From positions 141,695,529 through 141,759,528 of the forward strand of contig OY821518.1 of assembly GCA_963682025.1 (NCBI GenBank): a stretch of DNA of 64,000 nucleotides. The letters are read 5' to 3'. Under the pieces are notes generated by a model, which was given only the letters and a program-made list of their open reading frames with translations, was not told the origin of the DNA and made no database searches. Both the position numbers and the translations under genes were made by a program. The first letter of the stretch is position 1. Each line of letters begins with the position of its first letter. Positions 1 to 11,402 of this stretch are shown here, in pieces. The DNA comes from Cordilura impudica (taxonomy: Eukaryota; Arthropoda; Insecta; Diptera; Scathophagidae).

Positions 1-235
1 CGAAGTACCTTAATATGAATATATTCTTTCTGTTTTCTTACTATTTTTTTTATTATTTAGTTACACTCAAAATTTATATAAACGCAATGAAGCAATAAAA
101 CGTGTTCTTAATTCATCAGGATTATTTTTCAGCTTATGACCTAGCCTGCACAATCGTTCTATGTCCTTTTTCAAAAAATTACCTCACAAAAAGTTAGGAT
201 ACGTATTTTTAAGTAGACTTTGCTAAACAGAATTT

Positions 236-910
236 TTATATTGATGATATTACAATGAATACAATCGTTTTATTACTCAGGTCTGAAGGATTATAGGATG
301 CTGGATGGCCGTATTTACTGTAGAGTATACAAAATAGTTTTTCTCCTTCGTTTTCAGGAACAGCATCCAGAGTGCATTTTCCAATTTCATGCATTTTATC
401 ACATTTTACGCATCTAAATGGTAGATAATAATTTGATGCACTGTGACAGAAGCTTTGACAATTCCTACATTGGGTTATTTCCGGTTTTCTCAAGGCTTCC
501 CATCCAATACAGCGGTATAGAAGTCTATTAATAGATTTGTGTTCATTTACGTTGCTTTCGCCGCGTATTTGAACTAAGTATATTGGTAGGTCATGGGTAT
601 TGTTTTCCGCTCGTTTGGCTTTCAATTGGTTCACCTTAATACATTTAAGGTTTGGATTTTGAAATTTACATAACTCCTCAAAAATATCGCTGGAGTCGAT
701 ATAAGCACTTAGGCCTTTTAGTAAAGAAGACTTAGTTTTGGTATCTTTTGGAGTAAAGGTAAAACAAATTTACATTTGCTTTCTGCAGATAGATAGAGGA
801 CATAAGCAATCAAAGTTTTTTCTTATTGATCTCTTTAATTTGAAATTCATTTATTTGAAGGCCTTCTTTTATAAATTTAATAAGTTTATTAGGTTCTACG
901 TCAAAAATGT
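236..910 (-). pseudogene. Jockey-type LINE ORF1 (gag-like zinc-knuckle protein) remnant
   Basis: The 132-codon open frame 634-236 shows the arrangement typical of Jockey-clade ORF1 nucleic-acid-binding proteins: CRNCQSFCHSASNY, then CVKCDKMHEIGKC, then a decayed third knuckle ending in GHPASY. Upstream, on the same strand to about 910, another frame reads as the preceding globular part of these proteins (LIKFIKEGLQINEFQIKEIN), so the coding region is broken by frameshifts and stops. In intact elements this protein coats LINE RNA in the retrotransposition particle. The third knuckle has lost its second cysteine (SKYGHPASY) and no reverse transcriptase follows downstream. A dead 5' fragment of a LINE is the best reading; clade assignment rests on motif spacing only. 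Confidence 0.7.
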
Positions 911-960
911 TTAATGGTGGAATTTTTGATTGTTATTTAGACTATTATTTGTTATGTTTT

Positions 961-1479
961 CTTTATTTAATTATTCTCTTTAGTCGTAGAGTTGTTTGCA
1001 ACATTTTTTGAAGTTGTTGGTATCTCAGTATCTTGTACATGTTTCACATGTAGCAGTTGTTTTTTAGTTGCTTAGACATTAGCTCTGTTCGTTTACGTGA
1101 TAATTTGTAACAATTTGTACAAATTATCACAAAATTTACTGGATCCTGTTCGTTTACTTCAAAAACCCAGTAAAAGAGAACAAATGAGAGCGTAAAGTTA
1201 CAGTTCATTTTTTGAAAACTTGCTAGTTTTTACTGGATATTTTTTTGCCAGTAAGAATTAGCAAGCAAGAAAAAACTTATGCTTGAAAAACCTATGATTG
1301 AATTTTGTGGTAAATAAAGCAAAAATACTACAAGTAAATATTCACATAATCAGGTCTCATTAATTTTAATCTTTCAAAACTGGTTCCTGCCAAAAAAAAT
1401 ATATGTATCTGGCAATTTCTTTCATGTTTATTTTCAAAAGCAATAGGTAATGATATTAGTTTCAATGAATATTTTTACA
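961..1479 (+). repeat. Repeat A, left copy
   Basis: This stretch is near-identical to 7830-8366 in the same orientation, for example TTGCTTAGACATTAGCTCTG and GAGCGTAAAGTTACAGTTCA in both. It ends exactly where the CTAG terminus of the Helitron-type element at 1480 begins. No coding capacity was seen. It could be an independent repeat, or half of a duplication that brackets the Helitron. Confidence 0.85.
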
Positions 1480-1515
1480 CTAGTTGATTGTGTGGCGCCA
1501 GCAAAAAAATACTAC

Positions 1516-1576
1516 GGTTATAACGAACTTAGTCTAACTAATTTGGCCGGTCCCGCCGAGTTCGTTATAACCAAAC
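1516..1576. repeat. Subterminal hairpin of element E1
   Basis: GGTTATAACGAACT (from 1516) is answered by AGTTCGTTATAACC about 28 bases later, giving a 14 bp stem. The same hairpin, slightly diverged, is in copy E2 just after 42030. Confidence 0.75.
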
Positions 1577-2931
1577 TCCAATTTACGGTAAAAAAATAGA
1601 ATAGCATAGAAAAAAAAACGTTTTAGAGCAAGGTTTCTAGAAGTTTAAAAGTTATAAAACGTCGTATTTTCATAATTCTTTTTTGAAGACATGAATAATG
1701 TTGGATTATTTATTTCATATATACGTTATAGCATAACATTTGAAGAATCTTTGAAAAAAATTTCAATTAAAAATTTTAATAAATAAGTCCGTGACAGGGA
1801 ATCTCCGGAGGCGTTGTTGTTTTGCGGTGAACATCATAACTCGTTACCGGATCATAGTGACGAAGAGTTTTTTAATTTTTTTTTTTTTTTTTTTAGCATT
1901 TTGAAGTGAAAAATGATTTTTGCTATACAATTTCGGGAATTTGTTGTTAAAAAATGGGGAAGAAAATGGAATTAAAAAAACTCTTCGTAGTTACCTGATG
2001 ATTTATGTGTAGATATAGTGTCTAAAATTTCAAAAGAATCGGTCAAGTAGATTTTGAGTTATGATGTTCACGGACTTCGAACATTTATTTGCGAGAAAAT
2101 CGGTTTAAAGTTTTCTAAAAACTGATATATACTATATACCGTATGAGGCCGGTCGCTGGAAACGCTGTATCTTCTTAAGTTTTGCTCTGATTTACTTAAA
2201 ATTTTGAAACAACACGCTCGACATGTTGTGCATTCAGAAAGAGAAATGCAAAAAATAAGATTTTATAACCTACCACCCCTTAAGGAAGTGCAAACACCAA
2301 TACCCTATACAAAAGAGAAAAAAAATATTCCATATTTCATCATACATGTAAACTGAAAAAAGAGAATTACATTTTTTGCAAAGTTATCTATAAATCCAAA
2401 AAAAAAAAAAAAAAATAAGGGCGTATTAGTTTTAATTAAAAAAAAACTTATTATTCCAAATCGCCTTTAATTCTTCTATGATAATTTTAATAAATTATTC
2501 AAATTAAAATCTTAAATATACCTATTTACGTAATTTATGTTTGTCTAAATTTTTTGAAAGCAAATTATGCAAAAATTAATATTATGAGTGAAAAAAAATT
2601 ATTTTCCCACCTCTCTTCTGAAATTACAATATAATTTAATTAAGCAAAGTCAGAATAATTTAAATTTTAAACTTAATATTGCACTATTTTTTTCAAGTGC
2701 TTTTCAATACAGAGCTTTAAACGAAATCATACGTTGGACAACAACAAAATCCCCAATGAAGATCTATTTTTTCTCAAATATTTATCAAAAAAAGCATACT
2801 CTTTGGTAAGTGCTGGCCATCAGAGAACCTGAGCGAAAGCACTCCTAACAATATAAAACAATTTTGAGATGAAAAACAAAACAGGAAAATGGAAAAGTTT
2901 AGTTTGAAAAGAAGTATGCATGCATATCGGA

Positions 2932-2936
2932 CGACG
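2932..2936. repeat. Transib target-site duplication, left (CGACG)
   Basis: CGACG here and at 6939-6943 flank the insertion. The uninterrupted copy at about 43493 has a single CGACG followed directly by TTAAATGAG. A 5 bp GC-rich duplication of CGNCG form is what Transib elements generate. Confidence 0.85.
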
Positions 2937-3145
2937 CCATTTGAGTTTTTTTCGTTGCAAAAATCATATCTTTTGAACCGAATAACATAATTGAACAGTT
3001 TAAACAGCATATGATAGATAACTGTTCAGCCTATGAAATGAGCGTTTGGAAAGGGTGCTACGCTTTGTAGGGGCCTACTTATGGGTTATCAAAATCAATT
3101 TTATGGTAACTAAAAAAAATTATTTTTACATTTTTAGATTGTTTT

Positions 3146-3905
3146 TATTTGTTATACCCTATACCACTATTTGGTTTGGGTATAATGACTTTGTGCTGCT
3201 GTTTGTAACAACCAAAAATATTTGACCTAGACCCATCTTTAATTATACCAATCGAATCAGAATCACTTTTTGAGTTGATTTAACAATGTCCGTCCGTCCG
3301 TCTGTGTGTCCATGTAAACTTTGTAATCAAACTGCAGGTCGCAAATATGAATATATTTCGATGAAATTTAGTATATGAGCTTTTATAGGCCATGGGATGA
3401 ACGCTGTTGAAATTGGTGATAATCGGTCCATGTTCAGACCTAGCCCTCATACAAATTACCCTTAAGAAATCGACATAAATTGCCATAGGATCCAAATTGT
3501 CATATAGATCTTACTCAAATTGGGTTTGTATGCGTTCATTACATCCACTAATGAGTAGTCCAAAAATGCTCCCTTTGGCGCCATATAGAGCTGCTTCCCG
3601 ATATTCACTTAAATCTATTAACAAACAAAAATATTGCACTGATTCTTCTCAAATTTTGTTTGTATATGTTTTTGCAAAATACAAGAGACGTTACCAACCA
3701 TGGTCAGGATCGGTCCATTTTTAGACCCAGTCCCCATATAGATATAGCATCCGATATGAACTTTTTCAAAAATTTTTCAATTTTGGTTTTTGCTTATTTT
3801 CTATGTCCAGTTAGATAGGCCTAAGAGATAGGGTTTCTAAACGCATGGTATAGGGTATCGTATGGTCGGTCTAGACCGACTATAATTTTCTTACTTGTTT
3901 TTTCT
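3146..3905 (+). repeat. Interspersed repeat R1, copy 1
   Basis: It begins TTATACCCTATACCAC and ends GACTATAATTTTCTTACTTG. It contains a GTCCGTCCGTCTGTGTG block and several degenerate ~100 bp modules. Related copies lie at 23060-23290, 24918-25500 (inverted), 27541-27620 (inverted) and 49985-50075. No protein was recognised. It looks like a short dispersed non-autonomous repeat of unassigned class. Confidence 0.75.
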
Positions 3906-3973
3906 TTAGGGTTTTATGTTTTAAATTATTACCCAATAAATTTAAAAAAAATTACTTTTTTAAATTTATTTTT

Positions 3974-5800
3974 TCAATTTTCTGTAAAATATTCATCACA
4001 ATTCGTAAGACAAGGTATATCTAAAAGACTAATCATTTCTAAACTATAATTATTTTCTAACTCTATTCGTGACTTCACATGCCGCAGGGAAGAAATAAGT
4101 GGATCGGAAGATGCTGCCAACATGTTGAAGAGGTCCTCATTTTGCCTTACCCTTGATGCTTTGAATATGTTCTGCAATCTATATTTTTTATAAAATATGT
4201 TAAGAGACTCCTGTGCTTCTTCAGAAAGCTCTCCAATTGGCAAAGACTGGTACTCAATTATATCTTGGCCATGCGCCAATATTTTATGGACGGTCGGGGT
4301 CAACTTCTTCCGTGGATACATTTCTGCTAAACGAGTTGCAGTTTTCGATGCATATTCTCCATATTTTGTAGAATTGACATTTTCTTTGCAGTTTAAAACA
4401 TTCAAGATCGTTCCCAATCTTTTCACGATTTGATTGTCAATTCCAGTGATTCTAGTTACTGCCTCATCATTTTCAAAAAATCTCCTAGAAGTGTTTCCAT
4501 CGTTTGAGTTACCGTATCCGTGCTTGGGACAGTCTACTTTTAGTCCAACTTGTTTAAAAAAAGCATCCTGTATTTGCTCCTTTCTGATCTTTTCCTTATC
4601 CTTTATTGATGTATTTTCATCGAAGTTTTCCTCCTCTTGTGTTAGGGTATACGCCAGTTTTAGCAAGAACTCCATACACCTTATCCTTGCGTGCAATGGT
4701 GACATTCCATATTCGTAATTCTCCTCGTTTGTAGAATCGTTTAAATTACCAAAGTTCTTCTGACTCTTTTTGCAAATCGGGCATGACAATGTTGAGGTTG
4801 TTCCTGTCAGTTCGTTTACGACTTTTCCGTCAACCATGGTCAGGTGGAACTCGTAATTGCATTCAATATATTTTCCTTTTCCAATTTGCAGCTTTGTGGG
4901 CTTAATCTTGCTTATTTGTTCTTCAATGTCCTTCACCGTGGTCCTTATGAGTTCTGCCGATTCCCTTGCAAACTGAAACATTATTGGTCGGCAATAATGC
5001 ACTGATGACGGACGTGGATTTTTCCAGTGTAGGGAAACATAAAATTTTAGCCGCAAAGGAACAACAGATGCCATAAACATATTTCCGTCCGATATTGTAG
5101 CGTCATCGGAAGATATCCTTTACTTATAAATGCTTTGTCCGGATGATCCATCGCAGCCCCATTTGCTGATCAATGTCAGTTTCTCAGGAAGAATTTTCAC
5201 CTCATTTTCACGAAGACTCTCCAATAACCGTTTTGCTGTATGGCCCATGAGATCCTGCAGATTGGCTTTCACAGAGACTTCCGTAAACTCCGTATGCAGT
5301 GGTCGTGAATTTATTTTGGCTTGCGTAATATGCTTGTATCCTGGTAAAACGTCGGCCCCGTGTCGCATCAAGGATGCCCGTAGTATCTCATATTTTTCTT
5401 TGGAAAGTTGTAAGTCCATAAACAAGGCCAAGGCTTCTTCGGAACCATACTTTTTAATGTGTGCGTTTGTGGGCGTGGGAATGCTTTCCTTAATCCTTTT
5501 TAGTCGCAGTGGGCTTGCATCAGCAACAGATTTTGTAACTCTTTCACTATCCTTTGTATATTTAATAGACAGCGCGTCCGATAAATGCTTCGTGGTCAAG
5601 TCATTGGTGGCATCGGCAAGTTTCCTTTTTCTTGTGAAAATTGAACACTCCTCAATACTTTTTTTTTGGCCTTCCTTTTGCTTCTCTGGTTGATATGGTA
5701 GGTTTATCTACTGGCAATATATCCAGGATGGTGTCTTCATTAAGCCAGTCCTCGTATTTGGAGTTGAAGTTCTGAATGGTTCGATTAGGTTTCACCCATT
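3974..5800 (-). pseudogene. Transib transposase (RAG1-core homologue), one frameshift and one nonsense codon
   Basis: Read on the minus strand, the frame opens with a REAKGRPKK segment, then SIEECSIFTRKRKLAD, matching the start of Transib transposases. Catalytic landmarks are present in order: KWGCDGSSGQ (first Asp, about 5150), TMVDGKVVN (second Asp), CPIC (zinc pair, about 4780), VHKILAH (zinc histidines) and IGELSEEAQE (catalytic Glu, about 4215). Two lesions break it. An A run of nine at about 5660 shifts the frame by one relative to the family pattern. A single in-frame TAA follows SIYK at 5120-5122. Otherwise the C-terminal 368 codons (5080-3974) are open. Its role in active elements is cut-and-paste transposition at CACWATG-type ends. 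A further N-terminal piece (EELDSLYGNIERSEIIK) lies at about 5830-5915 in another frame. Confidence 0.85.
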
Positions 5801-6931
5801 TTGCTTAATATTTGCATATATCAGATAAAAATTATTTTTTATAATTTCGCTTCTCTCAATATTTCCGTATAAGCTATCAAGTTCTTCTAAAGCAGCTTCC
5901 GTGAAAAACTTTGGTGTGGTTGACCTTCTAAACAGTTAAAATAATTTTAAATTGTTCAACGCCATGTTTTCAGTACTTAAATTGTTTAACGCCATGGTTT
6001 CAGTACTTGTTGCGCCAACTTTCAGTCGTAGACTAATCCAGGCATTATGCTTATTTTACAATATATAGGCTTATGCTACCATGCCTAAAAATTTACCTGT
6101 TCCCTGCATACATATGGATTTAGGCTGAATTATGCAATTTTGATATTATGCTCGTGTCTAAATAAGATTTGTGCCTACCTGGAGGGACCATAAGTCAATA
6201 TTGTTCTTGACCATTTGTACTCCAAAGTAATTTTTAAGTGAAGTGCGTACCTGCGAATTTCAATGAGTAGTTTTTTGTGCATCCTGTGTCTGTAACAGAA
6301 TATTGGAAGTAGACTTTGGCAGAGGCTCACAAGTAGACAACCGACTTAAAATGCAATTTTCAAACTATTAGATCAAACTACTGTCAGTCAAAACATGTAA
6401 GCGATGCACGCCATACAATTTCTGCAACCATGTCTTTTTAACCTTTTTTTTACCTCTAGAAGCCAAACGGGCACGTACGGGCAGATAAAACCTTTTGAAT
6501 TATGTAAAGAAATAATCAAAGAACATGTTTTGCAAATATGGCAAAAATAGAATAATATGGATTTTTGTTATTTTCCGTCAAAATTGAAAAATAGTGAAAA
6601 AAACGTATAGTTTTTAAATAGCGATTTACCAGGAGAAACACAAAGCAAACAGTTAATTTTTTTTTATCATTATACATTTAATAAATACTTCAATCAAAAC
6701 AAATAAAAAATAAGGCGATTTGTTGCCTATTTTTCGTGATATTACACCTGAAATCGCAACAAATTGACTAAAAATTGTGTGTTTTTTTGAAAACCGAAAG
6801 TCGGTCAACTTAGAACGGTTATATCTTCTAAACTAAAAATGTGATATTATTAGGAGTAGCATATTTGAAATCGTTGAAGAGTTTCCTATAACATGGGTTT
6901 ATTCAAACAACCTCGTTTGCTCTACGGGCGC

Positions 6932-6943
6932 CACTGTGCGACG
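6932..6943 (-). repeat. Transib right terminus (CACAGTG) plus right CGACG duplication
   Basis: The plus strand reads CACTGTG then CGACG. On the minus strand the element therefore starts CACAGTGGCGCCCG, directly adjoining the duplicated target. Confidence 0.85.
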
Positions 6944-7829
6944 TTAAATGAGAAAAAATAAAAATGTTTAAAATTTCATCCATTACCTTTTTTTGCAGAA
7001 TTTTTTTATTGACCAACAAAGGGAATTTAAAGAAGAATTTGAATAGATATTAGTTTTTTTTTATGCATTTTTTGCGTTCAAATTATTCCATATGTAACAC
7101 GAAATATGCATTTTTGAGAACTTATTGTAATTTCAACGATTTTTCAGTAGTATAAAAATTACGATTTCAAGGGTTAACAATTAATGGGTTGTTTATCGAA
7201 AATTTATAGTTTTTGTTCAGTGTAAATGTAAATTACAAAATATGTATAGATTTAATTCTGGGTCAAGTCGTTTCAAAACGGAAATGCCTTGAATAGCATC
7301 TCCATTTAAGATTTAAGTTTTAATTACGGCGATACTTTAAACCTATATTATATGTTTCAGCTATAGATACATGTCAATAAAATTATTTAGTTGATTGCTG
7401 TGTTTAATTTTTTTCGTTGAAATTTCATCACTAATACATTTTTATATATAGAAATAACCAATGCTGTAATAATATTCGTAATATGAATTATATAAATAAA
7501 TTTTATTGTTTCCTTTTGTAATATTTTGACGTGTTTTATTTTTATTTTCTTGACAATTTCTTGTTTTAAAAATGACGATTTTGGCGATTTAGTGTCCAAA
7601 ATTGTCGATTTTCAGAAGATTTTATTAGCAGCACTGGTCGGTTACAAAGAAGAGAAGAAATTATGTGTGGGTTTGTATAAAATGAGAAAGATTAAATTTT
7701 GTTTGTGTATTTCGCATAGCTTTGTATGGAGTGCTATGTGTGTGTATTATTTCAGCGTTACAGAATCAGTCAGTCAGTCAGTGAGTCAGGGATCAGCGTA
7801 AATATATTTAAAAAATAATATAATGTTTA

Positions 7830-8366
7830 CTTTATTTAATTATTCCCTTATTCGTATCTCGGTATCTCAGTACCTTGTACATATTTTACAAAAAGCTATA
7901 AACATTCTTGATTGCAGTCTTTGTCATTATCAATTGCATAGCAGTTGTTTTTTAGTTGCTTAGACATTAGCTCTGTTCATTTACGTGATAATTTGTAACA
8001 ATTTGTACAAATTATCACAAAATTTACTGGATCCTGTTCGTTTACTTCAAAAACCCAGTAAAAGAGAACAAATGAGAGCGTAAAGTTACAGTTCATTTTT
8101 TGAAAACTTGCTAGTTTTTACTGGATATATTTTTGCCAGTAAGAATTAGCAAGCAAGAAAAAACTTATGCTTGAAAAACCTATGATTGAATTTTGTGGTA
8201 AATAAAGCAAAAATACTACAAGTAAATATTCACATAATCAGGTCTCATTAATTTTAATCTTTCAAAACTGGTTCCTGCCAAAAAAATATGTGTATCTGGC
8301 AATTTCTTTCATGTTTATTTTCAAAAGCAATAGGTAATGATGTTAGTTTCAATGAATATGTTTACA
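7830..8366 (+). repeat. Repeat A, right copy
   Basis: Direct repeat of 961-1479 with a few substitutions, a ~60 bp length difference near 7890-7945, and shared text up to TTTCAATGAATAT. Together the two copies bracket the E1 Helitron. Confidence 0.85.
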
Positions 8367-11202
8367 TATTAAATAAAATAAATTCTTCAAATTAATGTAT
8401 GTATATTTCTTTTTTAATTTAGAGTTTCACTTCTTCTTTAGTTTCAAATGTGTTTACAATCAGCTGTTTCTATGACTTGCAAATTCTTACAAATTGCTGC
8501 TCATTTACTATTTTGGATATTAATGTTTTTGAGAACTAATTTTTCTTACTCTACTAATTTTTCTCTCTCTTTTACTGGGAAAGTAAACGAAAAGAGCAAT
8601 TATGCCGGTCGCTTTGAAAAATTTTTGGATTTTTTTCTTTTTCTATTATTCACTGTTTGCATCGATTGTGGTAATGAGTTTATTTTGGTAGTTTTTGTCA
8701 TTATTTATATGTATTTGATTTTTGAGCATTTTCATTCATTTGTGTGTAGCTTTTTTTTTTTTGTTGTTCTATAGAGTCTATTTCCCTTGGCACAGCTTAA
8801 AAGCAAAAAAAAATTGCAGCAATAAATATGCACAAATCGAAAAAATTATTGAAGAATACACCGATCTCCGCTAAACGTCTGTTTATCACGATTTTTCGAA
8901 CATTCCCACCTTTGCCTTTGATAATGTTTTCAAACGGTATTATTAACTAACAACTATATTAAAAATAATATTCTATTGCCCTCATACAAATTGTGCAAGT
9001 GGTAACGTAGGAGAAAAAACAACGTACATAAAAAATTATTGCTCAGAACCGGTCCAGGATAATGTCATTAATTAAACCGCAGATACTTTATTTAACTTTG
9101 TAAATGCAGAGTTAATGGCGATATCTGAACCATCCTGAAACAGAAGCTCTATTAGATTACCTATTAGAGTCGGATTCGAGTACTCATTAACTTGCTAGAA
9201 CGTTTTTATTAGATCATAAATACATTAATAAGTAAAATTTATTAAGAAAATGAGTTTTTTTTAACATTTTATGTGTTTTAAATTGCCAACAAAAATAACC
9301 AAATTGGTGGATTTTATAAAACAAAAATTTACATTTTCTAGCATGTCCCCCTCAATTATGTGTATTGTTACGTGACAGCAGCGACATTAGAGTGGCAAGC
9401 GCCGGCTAGCAATACCGAGAACACCATAAACCTCAGAGTCGGTTCATCCCGCCAAACCCCTAACCCAACCGCACGAACAATTAAAATTAGAACAAAAATC
9501 TTACAAAAAAAAACTACACGTTAAACTAACTCACTTGAGTGGGAAGCAGATGTTGGCCTCCAACCGCCCAAACCCAACCACGGTCACACTCTCCTTAACG
9601 TCCGCATTTCGGTGAACCCTCGATCCGCTTCAACACCACCACTTACCTTCATTCACCACCCCGTTGGATTAATTTAGCACATCTTATTTTTCATTTCAGT
9701 TACTTTTGAATACATGTTTTATTATACTCAATCTGATTAATATTAACAAAAAAAAAATAACTCAATAACAATTTAACACAACTTTTAAAATTTTTACAAA
9801 CACTATTCCTATACACGATGCCATTAAACGCCTCCCAACCGACTTATCAATTCTTTTGTCAAAAAAAAACTTACTTCCTTTCCTTTTTTATTTATTTTTT
9901 TTTTATTTTCTACCGTCTTGCCTTGCTTCTATTCTACCCTACCTTGAAGGAGCTCCCTAAAGATGTTGGTTCCGCAGGTGACTTTATATATAAATATCTC
10001 ACTCGTAAATGCTAACAGGATTTAATTCTTCTTTTTTTTCTTTAAAGAACTGCCCTATGGTTGGTCCGCTTTACAACATAAAACCATATACTTAATCTAC
10101 ATTCACTAACTACTCTTATATATAAATATTCAGTTTATAATAAATTTTTCTTTTAAGTTAAGAATTTCGTATATAATTTCAAATATTTCTTTCGCTTAAT
10201 TTCTTTATATATTTTTTTATTTCTCCCGACAAAATTTATAAATATCTTGCTTTTCAGGTTAATTTTAAACATATATAATTTTTAATTGATTGCTCGCTAA
10301 TTAATATATTATTTATTTTATATTTCTTCCAGGACACCTTTCAACATATTTTGTACATTTTCTTTCTTTTCAGGATACCTTTTAAGATACATGTATAATT
10401 TCTGAATCTTCCTTTTTTTCAATAAATACACAAATCGACACAATTTTTAATTTTTCTCATAATTTTTTTTTGTAAATTTAACTCATTTAACTGTTTTTCA
10501 AATTAACGACTTTTCTTTAATATTTTTCATCAGCAGGCCACGCATACGGACATACGGACATACCAACAAGGTTACCTGTTTTTGCTTCTGTATCTTACGC
10601 CCTTTTCCTGTTTTTCTATTTCCTCGTTAGAGCCTGCGACCGTCTCCACCAGGTGCGCTCAAAGGGTGCCACTTACAGCAAAATTCTGTTTAATTGCTCG
10701 CCTCGAAGCCACTCCAGTTCATATTTTTTCCACCCACTGTATAGCTCCGCAACCTTCTGCTCCGCTGTTGTAATTAATCAAAACACCACAATTACTTGTC
10801 TGACCCTTTCTCAACCTTATCCCATTCCCATCACTCACCTATGTCCTCTATCACTGTACACATTTATCACTTCACCGCATAGACAACTTTTTTTCTTATG
10901 ATTTTTTTTTCCACACACAAAAACTTTCCTTTTAACTTTTTGGTTGCGTTTAGATTTTCCTCTAGCTGATCACGTCGCCGCTCTAACAATTAATGCTTCC
11001 TCAAACGTTCAAACGACCGCAGAGCTTAGCTTCACCCTAAAACTTGTTTAGCTTTCCAATATTTTGTCTACACCGGTTTTTCCACTTTTTTTTCTCTCTC
11101 TGCCTAATCTCCCTAGTCATCCTTTTCTACCTTTTTTCAAGAAGGTTCTACAATTTCCCCCTATTTTTTTTTCGGTTATCGCCACCAACCTTATTTATCT
11201 AC
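8367..11202. other. Gene-free stretch
   Basis: No convincing gene. The part 9360-9700 is markedly richer in G+C than its surroundings (GCAAGCGCCGGCTAGCAATA and CCGCACGAAC). It could be the LTR or untranslated part of an unrecognised retroelement, but no matching second copy is in the window. The stretch 10200-10400 has three pyrimidine-rich TTTTCAGG-type segments in tandem. Open frames here are short and unlike known proteins. Confidence 0.5.
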
Positions 11203-11402
11203 ATATTTTGTAAATAAATAATCGAGCTCGAGGTCTTGGTTTTTATTAAAATATTTAATATCACAAATTTTTTTGTGTTAAACATTAAATACTCCCCCCT
11301 GATGATGGTTTTCAAGGAGAACCGAAATATTGGAAATAAATAAATATTAAATATTTTAATAAAAACCAAGACCTCGAGCTCGATTATTTATTTACAAAAT
11401 AT
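11203..11402. repeat. Perfect 59 bp inverted repeat with hammerhead-like loop motif
   Basis: 11203-11261 and 11344-11402 are exact reverse complements (core GAGCTCGAGGTCTTGG and its complement), separated by 82 bases. The loop holds CTGATGATGG, a pyrimidine/purine mini-stem (GGTTTTC and GAGAACC) and CCGAAAT. This CTGATGA-stem-GAAA layout is that of hammerhead ribozymes found in Penelope-like retroelements. One extra U after CTGATGA disturbs the canonical core, so activity is doubtful. The inner part also has a CACAAA/TTTGTG mini-hairpin. Confidence 0.8.

Larger units (their letters stand above)
2937..6938 (-). mobile_element. Transib (RAG1-related) DNA transposon, about 4.0 kb, defective
   Basis: The element is bounded by CGACG duplications and occupies a site that is empty in the second copy of the host repeat. 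Its right end, read inward on the minus strand, starts CACAGTGGCGCC. The first seven bases equal the consensus heptamer of V(D)J recombination signals, and Transib termini are known to resemble it. It encodes a RAG1-core-like transposase on the minus strand (3974-5800). The left end starts CCATTTGAG rather than CACAGTG, which a 10 bp loss at the terminus would explain. A younger repeat (R1) sits inside at about 3146-3905. Confidence 0.85.
1480..7806 (-). mobile_element. Helitron-type element E1 (non-autonomous), split by a Transib insertion
   Basis: The low-coordinate end read on the minus strand is GGCGCCACACAATCAACTAG followed by T, the CTAG|T form of a Helitron 3' end. The same terminus recurs at 38829, next to a Helitron helicase fragment. 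The other end is the GTCAGTCAGTGAGTCAGGG stretch followed by ATCAGCGTAAATAT, shared with 39386 and 44451. A second copy (42022-44451) lacks the Transib and defines the uninterrupted length of about 2.3 kb. There is no helicase or Rep coding in this copy, so it would need help in trans. The exact 5' TC nucleotide was not resolved, because shared sequence continues a few bases past the first candidate. Confidence 0.7.

Noticed and set aside
5130..5693. 187-codon plus-strand frame
   Set aside because: It is the complement of the Transib transposase coding region.
7526..7801. Open frame conserved between two places (also 44127-44447), ending SVTESVSQSVSQ
   Set aside because: The conservation is that of whole Helitron copies at DNA level. 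The serine/glutamine end is the terminal CAGTCAGT repeat.
8448..8774. 108-codon hydrophobic frame
   Set aside because: Low-complexity, T-rich sequence; no domain, splice context or homologous copy.
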